DNA of 64,000 bases from Tamarix chinensis (Eukaryota > Streptophyta > Magnoliopsida > Caryophyllales > Tamaricaceae). Shown here in pieces: positions 14,145-26,200 of this stretch (positions are counted from its first letter, which is position 1; every line of letters starts with the position of its first letter). The stretch spans positions 92,566,736-92,630,735 of the forward strand of contig CM060177.1 in the NCBI GenBank assembly GCA_030549775.1, read 5' to 3'. A model generated the notes under the pieces. It did not search any database, was not told the DNA's origin, and saw only the letters and a program-made list of their open reading frames with translations. A program made the position numbers and the translations under genes.

Positions 14145-14995
14145 TGTAACATCTCCAAAGTTTATGAACTTAAAATTTTCTGTAAAATAATTTTTCGAAA
14201 GCCAATACACAAAACATAGACATTTCCTATACATAGTCTATGTTGGGTGCAAGGTAAAAGTAACCTCATATCTAGGAATTAGGTGTGGGAATTACTTTAT
14301 TCCACCACGATCTAAGATATGAAATTGAGAGAAGGATATACATATAGTGAAAAGAAAGGATCTAAGAGTCTAGAGAGATAGTGATACCTAGAGAACCATA
14401 TCTTATACCATTTTGATTAAGCACTCACCAAAGGCAAGCCCATTAACTGTATTAATAAAGGAAACCCTACAAAATAAGTTGGTATATACTCATAACAATG
14501 AGAAAAACCTATGAAAATGATGATAAATACACTATGTATGGGGTAAGGTAATAATATAGTTGTAGTAGGGTTATACAGAATACATAAGGTCACATAGAAG
14601 AACATGCAAGCATATAGATTAACATAATATGATGTAAAAAAAATGGCTCCATAAACCCATTATCAGATATAATCATAATTCATATTCTTATTTACATTGA
14701 GTTTAAAGACCCTATTATTCTAAATTCAATGGAATTAACTCAAGCACCTCTCAGGGCAAAATGCTCATAAGTCACTATTATTATCCGGTGGAACAAACAC
14801 TATATCTACTAGAGAAACATGCTCTTTATCACTATTACTAAACTGGTGGAAACATTTCAATTACATATCGGGGAAAAATGATGCTGATATACTATTATTG
14901 TCTGATGGAACAAACACAACACCTCGATCCCGACTCACATAATCTTTTACTTTAAGTGATTAGTATCTTGTTCATTTTTATTTATCTCAAGATCA
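14145..14995 (-). mobile_element. F1-family LTR 3' portion, minus orientation
   Basis: Begins TGTAACATCTCC at 14145, the reverse complement of an F1 3' end (compare GGGAGTGTTACA at 35387-35398). At 14700-14990 it carries, in reverse, the F1 module found at 17895-18370: CACTTTAAGT/ACTTAAAGTG, then GGTGGAAC/GTTCCACC and CTATTATT/AATAATAG units. The left flank is GAAGT; no matching flank was found, so this is a truncated copy. It abuts the plus-oriented F1 copy ending at 18980, giving a head-to-head arrangement. Confidence 0.5.
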
Positions 14996-15118
14996 TCATG
15001 AAGACAAAAATTTATATATTAAAGGCACATAATCCAAATTAACATAATTATTCAAAATGTGAAAAACTTAACCACATGAACATTAGGACATCTCCTATAG
15101 AAAAAGACCATATTTTCC

Positions 15119-15600
15119 CTAATAAATGCTAATTTTACAAGACAAGCATAACTTCTTCCCTGATACTCATTTAAAAACAAATTTTATCATAACTTACTAA
15201 AATATTATTATTTAAAACATATCCAAAAATAAATATTTAACTCTAACGTTTTACACATGCACTAAAAATATGCCTCTAGGGTTACGATTTCCAATTCTTT
15301 ATGAAACCCTAATTTTACAAGTTAGGCATGTCATTTCCCACAATAATCATATGAAAACGAAATTTATTTCAAATTCAAAAAATATAATTATTAATAACCT
15401 ATCCAAAAATTAAGGTCCAATTTCAACTTTTTACACATGTGATAATAAATCCACCTCTACAAAACCCTAGTTTCACCAATTAGGCATAACTTTTACCATA
15501 AGATTGATATGACCAAAAAATTTAGTGAACATTTCTAAAATAAATTATTAATAATATATTCAAAAATCAAGGTCTAAATCCAATGTTTTACTTAAAATTT
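15119..15600 (+). repeat. Three diverged ~160-185 bp tandem repeats in the F1 5' region
   Basis: Near-matching openings occur at about 15126 (CTAATTTTACAAG), 15307 (CCTAATTTTACAAG) and 15465 (CCTAGTTTCACCAA). Each is followed by AGGCATAAC-like and TTTTACACATG-like phrases. The copies are well diverged. They precede the pyrimidine tract. Confidence 0.6.
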
Positions 15601-16680
15601 AACCTAAATCCTACAATTAAAATTTTCTTTTCTCCTTTTTTCTTTTTCTTTTCTTTTCTTCCTTCCTTTTCTTTATTTTTTTCTTTTTTCTTCTTTTTTC
15701 TTCTTCTCTTTTCTTCTCGAGTTGCGTCATTTCCGGCCCAACTCTCTCCCTCTTTTTGTTTCTTTCTTCAGGGTAAGCCCAAACCCGTATTTTCTCTATT
15801 TTTTTTCTTTCTTCTACCTTTTCTTCCTTCCCCGCTCGTCTTCTTCCTTGCATCACCCTCCATTTCCATTTTGGTTCCAAACCTTCCCTCCCCTGCACAC
15901 CAGTTGTCTTCCTCTCACTTCCCCTCTCAGCCATGTAGCACCATACACACTGGTCACACCTCTTGTCCCTATCCTTACACCTTGTACTAGCCTGCAACCA
16001 TCCTTCCCTACAGCCATGCACACTAAGCAATCTACCCCTCCATTGTCATCTTCCCCTCTCCCTAAACCTCCCCTTCCTATATATACCCCTTGAACCTCTC
16101 CTTTCTCCTTTTTTCCACCTGTAAGCCTACACACTAAGCCCCCTGTTTTTCCTCCCTCATCCGTCCCTGCTATCCCTCTAGTGTCGCCGCCACCCGGACA
16201 ACCATCCTTCCACCTCCCCTCTCTACTTGGATCATGTCCATGCCTACTGTGCCACCTTTTCCCTCTTTCATACTCCCTTTCTCTTGTCTTGCGCTTACAG
16301 CCGCAACTGGCTGCACTACCACTACCAACCCTCTCCTCTCCCTCCTTTTCACCACCACACAAAATCCTCCCTACACAAGCACCCCATCCAGTGCAACCGC
16401 CACAATAAGCCCCCTTTCCCCCTTCTTCTTTTTGGCTCTCGGTCGATCCCCTTTATACACTACTATTGGCTGCAAGCTCCACCACCAATAACCATCACCA
16501 ACTCCATTCAGCCTCAGTTCCACCACCACTTGAACCCTAAATTGCCAACCTTCACCCACTTATCCAAAGCAACCATCGTTGTGATCGTCATCGCCATCGT
16601 GATCGCCACCGCGCACAGCCCTACATAATTTTTCCCACTTTGGTTTCCTCCATTTCCTTTATCCTCTTTTAGATTTCTTT
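15600..16680 (+). repeat. Pyrimidine-rich tract inside F1 LTR
   Basis: About 1 kb with strong C+T excess on + and higher GC than its flanks. It lacks A-rich stop codons, so open frames of up to about 170 codons appear on both strands. They give low-complexity Ser/Pro/Phe-rich or Arg/Lys/Glu/Gly-rich translations and show no domain. Equivalent tracts lie in the other F1 and F2 copies, so this is an LTR property, not a gene. Confidence 0.7.
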
Positions 16681-17889
16681 TAGGTTAAATTCTTTCTTTT
16701 AAAAAAAAGGAAAATGGAGAAATAAGGCCTAAACTATATATATCCTTATTTTCTAGGCAATATTCCGGTCATAGCAGAAGAGGAGGTGTAGGTTGTACAT
16801 ACTTAGAGACCGGAGTTGCTTCGGTAAGGATACAATCATAGATAGAGTTTTTTTGTATTACAAGACATGTCCTTGATATATGTGTGATGGCATGTATGAA
16901 ATGTTGATTGACTCTGATGTTGTATATGTAGATTTTACTTGACGATAACAGAATTTAAGAAAGTTGGATAGTCATGACTGTGTTGATTTCAAGTATTTTT
17001 GTATATTCATGTCTATGCCTTTTATGATATTGCATGTGTAGAAAGTTGAAAAGTCCTTCATGTTGGGTGTCTTGTGACTTGGGGATGGTAGAAATAGGAT
17101 TTCGAGTAACCTAGGGGGATTTTAGTAAGTACTATTAAGAAGTGGTATGTTGGGTACTTTAAGTTTTTAACTAGCACAAAATAGTTTGGGGATACTACAT
17201 GAGATACTTAGGGTAAAAATAAAGGGTTTATGGCAAATACAAGAAGGGGGAGAAATACCATAAGTGTGATTAGTAAAACCTAGGGGGAAGTTATGATCAT
17301 ATGTGATTAAAGTGGAATATTAATACTAGGAAGTGGATGCGAGGTTAATGATGACATCTTGGGTAGTCATACAAATTTAGGAAGACATTTGAGCACTAGG
17401 GAATGAGTTGTAACCAAAAGGTAAAATTAGGGTTTTGGGAGGTTTAAGGGGTAAGCCTAGGGGTAGGCTATTACTGCATGTACAAGATGGAAGAGTTGGA
17501 CTACAACCTTTGGACATAATATTAACCATAAACGTTTTGGAATGTACACTAAATTTGGTAGCTATGCGAGGCCAAAGAAAGTATTTATAGCTAAAATGAG
17601 AAGTTAGGATTTTGGAGGAGGCTCGAATAGTAACCCTAGAGGCTAGTTATTATCACATATGCCAAATGGGAGTAATAGTATATGACTCTTGAATATGTGG
17701 TTCCCAATAATATGTTGATATTTGGGTAAATTGGGGACTATAGGGAAACTAGAGGATAGGATATGCTAGAGTTGTGAGATTAGGGTTTCTAAGGAGAAAC
17801 AAGGTTGTTTTGGGGTATGATTTGGGATAGTACCTTGTATGAGTAAGTTTACATGACTATGTGATGACCTTGAAATAAATAAATCACAA

Positions 17890-18370
17890 ATAATATACTA
17901 ATCACTTAAAGTGGAAGACCACTTGAGTCGGGACTAGTTGTACCTACCGATCCACAAGTGAGAATAGTGGTCAGGAGCGTTTTACCCTAGAGTTGTACCC
18001 TATTACCATTCCACTGGTGAGAATAGTGAGGTCCCAAACTCAAGTAAGTTAAACCATTGGATAGTAATAAATTTTTGTAAGACACTAATTACTTACATTA
18101 GAACACCACGTAGTTCAAGATCAGTTATACCTTGATTATCAATCCACCGATGAGAATAGTGGCTAGGAGTGTTCTGCCCTGCGGTTATATATTGATTACC
18201 GATCCACCTGTAAGAATATTATTTGGGAGCGTTTTGTGCCGGGGTTGTACTATGATTATCGATCCAACAGTGAAAAAAATGACTAGGAGCATCCTGCTCT
18301 GGAATTTGTACTTGATTATCGTTCTACCGGTTGAAAATAGTGGGGTCCCCAAACCCAACGTGAATAAAAT
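17890..18370 (+). repeat. Duplicated F1 module with CCAC...GTGG units
   Basis: Two long copies begin with an ACTAATCACTTAAAGTGGAA-type phrase (17900 and about 18090). Each contains several units of the form CGATCCACCGGTGAGAATAG followed by TGG, separated by AGGAGCGTTTTGCCCT-like text. The CCAC and GTGG ends of each unit can pair. The same module occurs at 34302-34680 and, inverted, at 14700-14990 and 37260-37560. A regulatory role in the LTR is possible but is inference. Confidence 0.65.
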
Positions 18371-19079
18371 CATGAAATAGTTATCATTACACTATGGTTA
18401 TATTTTTGGATAATATCAAATAAGTTGGTAATAATAACTTGTGTGCATGTCATCTCTTATTATAGTGTTATGATTTTACGTAACCTTCTTGACTGTATTG
18501 TGACCTTACTTAGTATGTAGCGTACTGATCATCCTTGTTATGGGCGTTGCTCATTCCTACAAGTAGAGATCCCTTATGTGTCTATGTAGGCAAATAAGTC
18601 ACTATATCACTTCGCTACTTACGATGCTCTAATTGGGGTGGACTAATATTGTTCTATGACCAGGGCTGGGGACCAGAGAGTTGTGTTATCTAATTGTTGT
18701 TTTAAACTGGTTTTCCTCTTTTCTTATTTTCATCTAAACACTTATTTATGTATGTTAGTTGTACTTTCGAAATGAACATCTAAACTCTTGTTTATGTTAT
18801 AGAATATACTTGTTCTATATTTATCATACCTTGTATTTTGTTTTGCCTTTTCCTTGTAATTGGTATGAGGATTGTTCGTGGCCTGACTTATATCGATTAC
18901 GATAGTAGCACCCCTATTACGTTTAAATAATTTTTCTGCTTAAACAAAAAATATTAGTAGTAAATTTTGAGGGTGTTACATAATCACACATTATATCTAT
19001 TTTTTACTCTTAATATTATTTAAACTAATATTGATAATAGCAGTATTATTATTGGTAATAGTAAATTTAATGTATATTA

Positions 19080-19400
19080 CTTAAAATATTTAGTGATGAT
19101 GACGAGGAAAATGATGATGATGATGATTATGATAATACATCAATGATAGTAAATGACAATAACTAAGTTGTTTCAACAATTATGATGATGATGATATTAA
19201 TATTAATATTAATTCGAATGATAGCAACAATGACATATAATAATAAATAAAAACATCAACAATAATAATAAGCAAAATAATAGTAGTGAAAAATAATAAT
19301 AAATATAACAGTAATATTATTAATAATTAAAGATAAAAATGATAATAAATATTATAATAATAAATGATAATAATACAGAGTAGTAGTGATAAATGTGCTT
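19080..19400. repeat. Trinucleotide-rich low-complexity block (GATGAT / AATAAT)
   Basis: Short interrupted runs of GAT/ATG and AAT/TAA triplets fill this stretch. No feature other than low complexity is supported. Confidence 0.6.
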
Positions 19401-19429
19401 TATGGTTATTTTAGTGATTAAAAAACTTT

Positions 19430-20705
19430 ATTAATACCAAAAAGAGTGATATGTAAATTATTCCATATTCCCTATAATCCACCAATTCTAGCTCATCTAA
19501 AAGAATCTATCAAGTTGTAGTAAAAATGTACTATAGTATTTTTAATATCTACCACTAGTGTGTAGTCTAATGAATAAAAATAATACAATTTTCCTCATAA
19601 CCGCATTAGGAAAAATTTGATCCTCGTAAAAGATAGCATGATTCCTACTCCATAATTTATAAGCCACGCGAACCCCAATCATCCGTAGTATTCTTTACAT
19701 CCCACTCCTGTGTTTAACCATTTGGATCATATAGTTCATTGCTTGATCCTATGTTTGGAAATCATCGCATTACCCTAGGTAGTTGAGAATCATATCCTAG
19801 CATTGTTTAGTAGACATGCATTGCATTATCATGTGATCTATATCCTCTACATGCCATTTTCACACTCCACAACTTATTGAGTTACAAAACTTCTAATTAT
19901 ATAACTCATCTCACATGAGCATCCTTTGCTTGTAGGTCATCTAAGAAATAATTTGTTGCATAGGTAAGCTTTCCTTACTTCCACACAAAATGATACCATC
20001 CAACAATATTCCCTTGAGGTATGGTTTTATCATACATTCTACTAATTGAGTATTTTCCATTCATTTCATGTTGCTACTTTGTAATAAGGTGCCTAAGCTA
20101 TGGTCTAAGACTCTACATTCTAATAAATACCTTAGATTGGCAAGCCTTACACTCAAGCATATTGATCTCATCTCCCTCAATATAGTAATCATGAAAGCAT
20201 TTAATCCATAAACTACCTTTGAATGTCAGTAACTACCACAAATAATTACCAATTACTACTTTATTCCAGATGAATGTGTTCCTAAGGTGCCCTCTTTCTT
20301 AGGTAATTAGATGTGCCTCCATGAAAACAAAATTGTGGACTTAGTTTTATTAGTTCCAGTTCATACAAGTAGTCTTCTAATACTCTAAATCTAGTGTATC
20401 ACATCCATTGGCATTACACGTATCTACACCTAAAAGCATAGAATTACAAATAATATCGAGTTTAATAGTTGTACCTATCCAACATAACTCAAATATCTAG
20501 TAGGATAATGCATTGGTTCTAGCTAAAAAAATTCTAATAGTATGACACATAGTTGGATGTCTCTAAAGTCACCCCAAGGTATTTGAAGGGAAATTTCCCT
20601 TCACAACATCCTGTGGTGTTAAGCATAAGCCTCTTAATATGTTGTCCACACCTCCCTTACAAGTTGAGCTTTTAGTTAGGTTTGCTCTTAATCCAAACCT
20701 CTACC
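19430..20705 (-). pseudogene. LINE ORF2 C-terminal fragment (end of RT plus zf-RVT)
   Basis: On the minus strand a frame reads GKFPFKYLGV at about 20602-20574, the conserved block after the RT catalytic core of plant L1 elements. Downstream come broken pieces of the thumb and zf-RVT region, including a His/Cys-containing DIDHMIMQC near 19860-19830 and RVAYKLWSRNHAIF near 19670-19630, which corresponds to the usual tryptophan-rich C-terminal end. Many stops interrupt it. The 5' part of the element is absent; at about 20710 the sequence changes to an unrelated repeat. It is a different copy from the LINE at 1100-5680, in the opposite orientation. Confidence 0.72.
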
Positions 20706-20736
20706 CAAAATCATAATAAAAGGTTTTGTGATACGA

Positions 20737-20960
20737 ATCCCATCTAACGATTAAATATAATCACACCAAATAGGCTTTACCCAGAGCCCCAAGATGTAAT
20801 TACCTGAGACTAGCTACTATGGACCCCAAAAACGTACTTGCCCAGGATGCCCCATGCATAATTACCTTAGAATAGCCTTAACTCTACCTAAAAACTAGCT
20901 TCAAGAGTGGAGAGTTAATCCCTCATATAAACTATCTATTGATCCCTTCAGAAACTGATG
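20737..20960 (+). repeat. Direct repeat copy 1 (ends GATGTGGGAC)
   Basis: Shares with 21075-21322 the ordered phrases TTACCC(A/G)A, ATAATTACC/ATAATTGCC, AAAAACTAGCT, AGTGGAG(A/G)GTT and (C/T)TGATGTGGGA. The ending is of a type common in short dispersed plant repeats. No coding capacity. Confidence 0.65.
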
Positions 20961-21074
20961 TGGGACACATTATTCCCACCCATTTTATAACACTCATAAT
21001 CAAGCAGATACATAATCTCCATAGACCTTGACACACCCACACTTAGTCTACTATTGAGTTTTGGTTCTTATACT

Positions 21075-21322
21075 AGATGATTTGAACATCATCTAGAGAT
21101 TAGATGTCATCACATCAAACAGACCCTACCCGAAACCCTAAGGTATAATTGCCTAGGCCAGCTAATATAAACCCAAAGAAAGAAAAGTCTAAGAGACCTC
21201 ATATGTAATCATTGAGGAAGAGCCATAACTCCACCCAAAAACTAGCTCAATAGTGGAGGGTTGAACCTCTCCCATATAAATTGTCCAGAGATCCTCTTAG
21301 GAACCGATGTGGGATGCATAAA
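21075..21322 (+). repeat. Direct repeat copy 2 (ends GATGTGGGAT)
   Basis: Second copy of the repeat at 20737-20960, offset by roughly 350 bases, with about 110 bases of unrelated sequence between. The pair could be the two terminal repeats of a miniature LTR element (TRIM-like) or a tandem duplication of a dispersed repeat. I could not find clean TG...CA termini with a 5 bp duplication. Confidence 0.6.
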
Positions 21323-21329
21323 TTTGATT

Positions 21330-24225
21330 ACATGTATTAATAAGGTGAAATAATTTGTTGTATATATTTTAATTAACGTATAAACTCTTTTAGATATTAT
21401 AAGTTACGGGAAAAATCCTTTTTTTTATAAATGAAAAGTCATTTTATATTCAAAAAATTTGAAAACTTTTACTCATTATTGGGAACTTAAAGAATGTCGT
21501 ATAATTCTAAATGTAAACACCTCGAAACGATATTACTTCTCCTATGTTTAACTCATTAATGGCTATGTCTTAATTATTAATGATTGTAATCTTTCAACAA
21601 ATTTTAATACTATAATTAACGAACTTAGAAATTTTCGAACCAGCACCCAAACAAGTGGGTATGTATGGACCAACTTTAAAACTTAACAAAAAAGAAGAAG
21701 TATGTGTCCAAGAAAGTATATATTCAATACCAGTCAAAACAAACGATGCGAGTCTTTATGCTATTTGGTATGAAAAATAAGCGTCTTCGAGCCCATAAAC
21801 ATTGTTACAAATTTCGTCCAGTGACGACTAGTCTTGGTCAAGCCAGCTTGAGTGACACTTTTGCACCACCATTAGGCGTTAAACAAACAAGAAGATAAAG
21901 TCATGCAAAAATCAAAAAGAAACCAGAGACAAAAGTATCATGGAAATATAATAAACAATTGGGATTGATAAGTTCTTCTGAGGGAACCGTGATATTTGGT
22001 CCCCAATCCCCATTAGTCGAACTTCAGTTAAAGTTGAGTCGATTGTTCTTGAGAGTGCTCAGGTTGTTTTGTTGGAATGGAATGGTCTTTTTTATTCAAC
22101 ATGATTTGGAGAACAGTGTCGTAAAAAGAGTCGGTGTAATGACTTTATGGACTATAGTGTGATTGGTTTGATAATTAGAAAAGTAAGCTTAAGCTCAGAA
22201 ATTAGTAAAAGATATATCTTGAATGATAAAAAGCCTATGAAAACATATTTTAAATGTATCTATAGTGAGAATATCAAAAAATCAACCTTTTTTAAATAAA
22301 ATTTTTTGTCTCTTCTCAATGTTATAAGTTATTTTAAACCCCCAATACCCTTTTTTATTTATGCATATAAAACTAAAATGGATAAAGTTGTTTTTTTAGA
22401 GCCAAATAAAATAAAATTTAGCTAAAATTTCGCCCAAACATACTTTAGTCTAGAATCGGACTATCAATAAGTAGCTCAAGCAATTTATTAGTATTTGATC
22501 ATAATAAAAGTAATTATATGTAAAATATAACAAATGGCATATATTGCTAAGGATATAATATATTCATGGTCTACATTTTTTTAAGAAGTTGGCTGCATTT
22601 TTTATAATAAAAAAAAAATAGTTGATCCCAATCAAAAAATTGGTTGAAGTTTTAAGCATACTTTTCGATGAATATTTTTAATTCAAATAACTATTTTTTA
22701 ATAATAATTTTTTAAAATTTATCCATTTAAAAAAAACATTTAATAAATAAATAAAACATCTAACATTTGATTGAGTCCTTTTCACCTTTTTCTTTTATAT
22801 TAACAACTAGATCGTGAGTTGCAGTTTGTTTTGGAATTAATTTGTCATTCTAGTCGGATTTTTAGGTATTCGAGGAAATGAAAAAGTTGCCAGGAAGTAA
22901 ACAAAAAAGGTGAGGGCTAGTGGACGATGGAGTTTACTTTCGAAACGTTAAAGGGGATTAAAGAAAGAGCTCGAAGAAGGTTTCTATTTCTTTGGCTCGT
23001 TCCTGTGCCGATGGCTTCCGCCATTTCACTTTTTTGTAATCAGTTTTTTATTTTATTTAAAGTATTATAAATTTATTAAAAAATAATTATTTAAACTTAA
23101 AATATTTATCGAAGTATAAACTAATCAAGCACCCATATAATGTATATAACATATTCATATTTTTTGTTTATATCCTTGGCGTCCATTCACAAAAAGGAGA
23201 GACGCGGTCTCTCTTATGCTGCGGAAGCATCCCGTTGTGTTGTTGTATTTTCCCGAGGGAAAAAAGGGAACGAAGTTGATTAAAAGTTTGTTTGAAGTTA
23301 TTTATTAAAATTAATTATTTCTTTAAACATGAGCTAAATTATAAAGCCATATCGCTTTAAATATAGAATACATTTTCATTAGTACTTGATCATATTTTTT
23401 TATCTCTCTACAGCTGCTATATGAAAGAACATGCACCACACTGGAAACACCTGTATACTGCCTCAATATTTGGAGCTCTATAAAATAAAACCAAATTTTC
23501 ACCCAGAAAAAATTATAGAATGAAAAAATTATTTAAACACGATATACATTTCATAAAACAATCATATTTTCAATTATTTTCCTAGAAACAAAGACAACAA
23601 TATGGGAGTTAAGCATACGTACTTTTATATGGACATTGCTGAAAGTAATATATATAAAGTGGTTAACCGTATAAATCTAGAATATTTGATTTATTATCAC
23701 CATTTAATATTCAAGAAAAAATAATTTTAAATATATAGATACCTAAGTGAAAATATTAAAAATATAAGATACCAAAAAAAATATTAGGCTAAAGTCATTA
23801 TATTTAATTAAAACTTATTTAATTAAATATTGTATTAGCCATGAACTATGAATTATATAAAATTTTGTAGAAGAGGAGAAGTCTTATATGTCATGATTAT
23901 TTATACCCCAACTAAGAAAAATAAAGTCCACACATAACTATTATCTTTATCAATATATCGACAAAAAAATGGATAATGTAGAAAAAAGAAATTAAAAAAT
24001 GATTAAGTAGGTAATAAATATAGTTTTGAGTACTAAAATTTTAAATTATTCAATATAAATGAGTAATTAAGTTCAAAAACAAAGAAATATAACTTAAAAA
24101 ACAATATTAAGTTAAAAATGTAAACCAAAAAAAAAAGGATAAGGGATAAGAAGAACTAAACCATAGTATAAAAAATGTCATCCTTCAAACATCGGATACT
24201 ATGACAAAAATCACGTTACAACTAA
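21330..24225. other. Stretch without recognised gene
   Basis: About 2.9 kb, AT-rich, with a somewhat more balanced segment at 22860-23280. Open frames at 21704-21898 and 21959-22162 are short and resemble no family I recognise. No terminal repeats seen. Confidence 0.4.
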
Positions 24226-24417
24226 CAAGTTGTTATATACACACCTAAATTACTAGTTTCACACCCCTTAAAATTCCTTCCTTTTTTTATTTGACCATTT
24301 TAGTCCCCTCATTTTTCTACTCCACCCTTCTTCTATTTACTTCTCTTTTCTCTCTTCTCCTCCGTCAATCTTCAACTTCCATTTCACTCAATTTTTAATA
24401 CAATAATTATAGAAGAA

Positions 24418-24419
<2 letters not shown>

Positions 24420-24462
<43 letters not shown>

Positions 24463-24463
24463 T
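24420..24463 (+). repeat. (AAT)n microsatellite in the MULE-like terminal region
   Basis: About 14 AAT units. An equivalent but shorter tract lies at the same relative place in the related copy (53040-53062). Confidence 0.9.
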
Positions 24464-24550
24464 GTTTTAGTCGGAAGAAGCTCGATGAAATAATAGTATA
24501 AGTCATATTTTTTACTAAAAATTTTAGGCCCTACAGGTTAGTTGCCCGAA

Positions 24551-25363
24551 ACACCCCTTTTCACAAAGTAATTTACCCTTTAACGGGTCACTTACCCCTT
24601 AGAAGGTTTTTTCCTTGCGATCTTAACATCATATTTTATGAACCTAATTATCTTTTCTTCATGAACTCGAGTTCCTTGTGTCCTGAGCGTGGGATTTTTT
24701 TTGTCATGAATTAGAGTGTTTTTTTGTCGTGAATATCACAAGTTATAAACATGCACAATTTTTTTTTCATGAACCTCACTGGTTCATTGGGAGCTTTTTT
24801 TTGTCTTCCACGTTACTTTTAATCTATTGCACCCCTAAACTTGAGTTTTTTTTTGTCATGAACTTGGAAGTTTTATACTATAAACTAAATCATCTCATGT
24901 GATTTTTTTTATAGAGAACATTTTTTTTTTCGGAATCTGATAAGCTTATGTGCTACATATTTTACCCTTTTCACAAAGTAATTTACCCTTAAATGGGTCA
25001 CTTACCCCTTAGAAGGTTTTTCCTTGCGATGTTAACATCACATTTTATGAACCTAAGTTTTTTTTCTTCATGAACTCGAGTTTCTTGTGTCATGAACTTG
25101 GGATTTTTTTTGTCATGACTAATAGTGTTTTTTGTCATGAATATCACATGTTATAAACTTGCACATTTTTGTTTTCATGAACCTAACTTGTTCATTGGGA
25201 GCTTTTTTTGGTCTTCCACGTTACCTTTAATCTGTTGCACGCCTAAACTTGAGTTTTTTTTTGTCATGAACTTGGAAGTTTTATACTGTAAACTTAATCA
25301 TCTCATGTGATTTTTTATAGAAAACATTTTTTCGAAATGTGATAAGCCTATGTGCTACATATC
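24551..25363 (+). repeat. Tandem duplication of a ~410 bp unit
   Basis: The phrase TCACAAAGTAATTTACCCTT occurs at 24561 and again at 24971, exactly 410 bases apart. The two units stay alignable to GATAAGC(T/C)TATGTGCTACA near 24940 and 25342. Within each unit the shorter phrase CATGAACTTGGG-like recurs, related to the GTTATGAACCTAA-like repeats at 39125-40200. Confidence 0.85.
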
Positions 25364-25819
25364 ATGAATCTTGGTACTTTTAATCATGAACTTGGGAGTT
25401 TTTGTAATAACTTGTCTAAATTCATTCAAAATGTCTTTACATTTATGTTGATATAAAATAAAATCATTTTGGTTATGAAAAAGGGCTTAGAATTTGGGTA
25501 AAAATGTCAATTTCAGCTATATCAGTCAATTGATTTCCTAAATTGATCTTCTAGTATGACTAGAAACTTGCATTTATATTTTTGAAATAACTAGTAAAGT
25601 TGTTGTTCAAACTGATCAACTGGTTATGCTACAATTTTTTATCATTTTTTGTTTTAACTTCAATTCTCTTTCCAATATTTTTGAAAACTTCTAATTAGAG
25701 TCTCTTTGTGCTAATAAGTATATTTTAATGTTTTGAGATTATTTTTACATTATTTAAATCACATTATAATTTTATTTAGCTAAAAATCTCTCAAAAATAT
25801 TTTTGAAGTAATTTATCAC

Positions 25820-26200
25820 ATACTCGCCCTCTTTTCTCTAGCAACAAGATTACGTGCATATCTCCTTGCACCCCTAACATGCCTTACATAGTCATAATCC
25901 GATTTCACTCCATCTCCCTCATTTTCATCATTTCCTCTCTTGCACTTTGGTCCCCTATACTCAACCAAGGTAAACTCTCCCTCTCTCATTCCCCTTTGAT
26001 ATGTCAGCATCCCCCACCCTTCCTCAAGCTTCATTTCTGATTCATTTTAACTTTAACTTTCAACACTTTCTCTCCTTTCTCTTGTTCCCTTGGGTTACCT
26101 TACTAAACGTTGGGCATTCCTCATCTTCTTTCCCTTTTTCTACTGGAAAATAGAGGTTTTGCTTCTTAATTTCTCTCCTTTAATAAATTGTTTTCTCTTC
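25820..26200 (+). repeat. Pyrimidine-rich tract in F2 LTR
   Basis: C+T-rich stretch some 400 bases inside the F2 terminus, mirrored as a purine-rich tract at about 62700-63170 in the minus-oriented F2 copy. Open frames here, on either strand, are short and domain-free. Confidence 0.55.

Larger units (their letters stand above)
14996..18980 (+). mobile_element. F1-family large LTR, plus orientation
   Basis: Ends TTTTGAGGGTGTTACA at 18980, the F1 3' terminus. It contains an AT-rich block with ~175 bp repeats (15119-15600), the pyrimidine tract (15600-16680), a long non-coding middle, and the duplicated CCACCGG/AATAGTGG module (17895-18370). Near the end it has the phrase pattern seen at 35270-35398 and 61640-61764. 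The 5' terminus was not located, and the flank TAATC after the end has no partner, so the left side is approximate. No gag or pol is present; it is probably a solo LTR or a recombined remnant. Confidence 0.55.
24226..25402 (+). mobile_element. MULE-like non-autonomous repeat, left part
   Basis: The first ~370 bases (24226-24600) are similar, phrase by phrase, to 52845-53180, which sits just before a MULE transposase: CACACCTAAATTACTA at the start, a TTGACCATTTTA phrase, a CTCTTCTCCTC run, an (AAT)n tract, then TTGTTTTAG. Near 40770-40830 a GGAGGAGAAGAGAG run looks like the inverse of part of this segment, suggesting a terminal inverted repeat. The element is cut at 25402 by the F2 LTR element and resumes at 39125. 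Confidence 0.45.

Noticed and set aside
15583..16628. Open frames of 60-170 codons on both strands
   Set aside because: Same cause: the C+T-rich tract of an F1 LTR.
21704..22162. Two consecutive frames (64 and 67 codons) as exons of one gene
   Set aside because: No recognisable family, no convincing splice sites joining them, and the length is within chance expectation.
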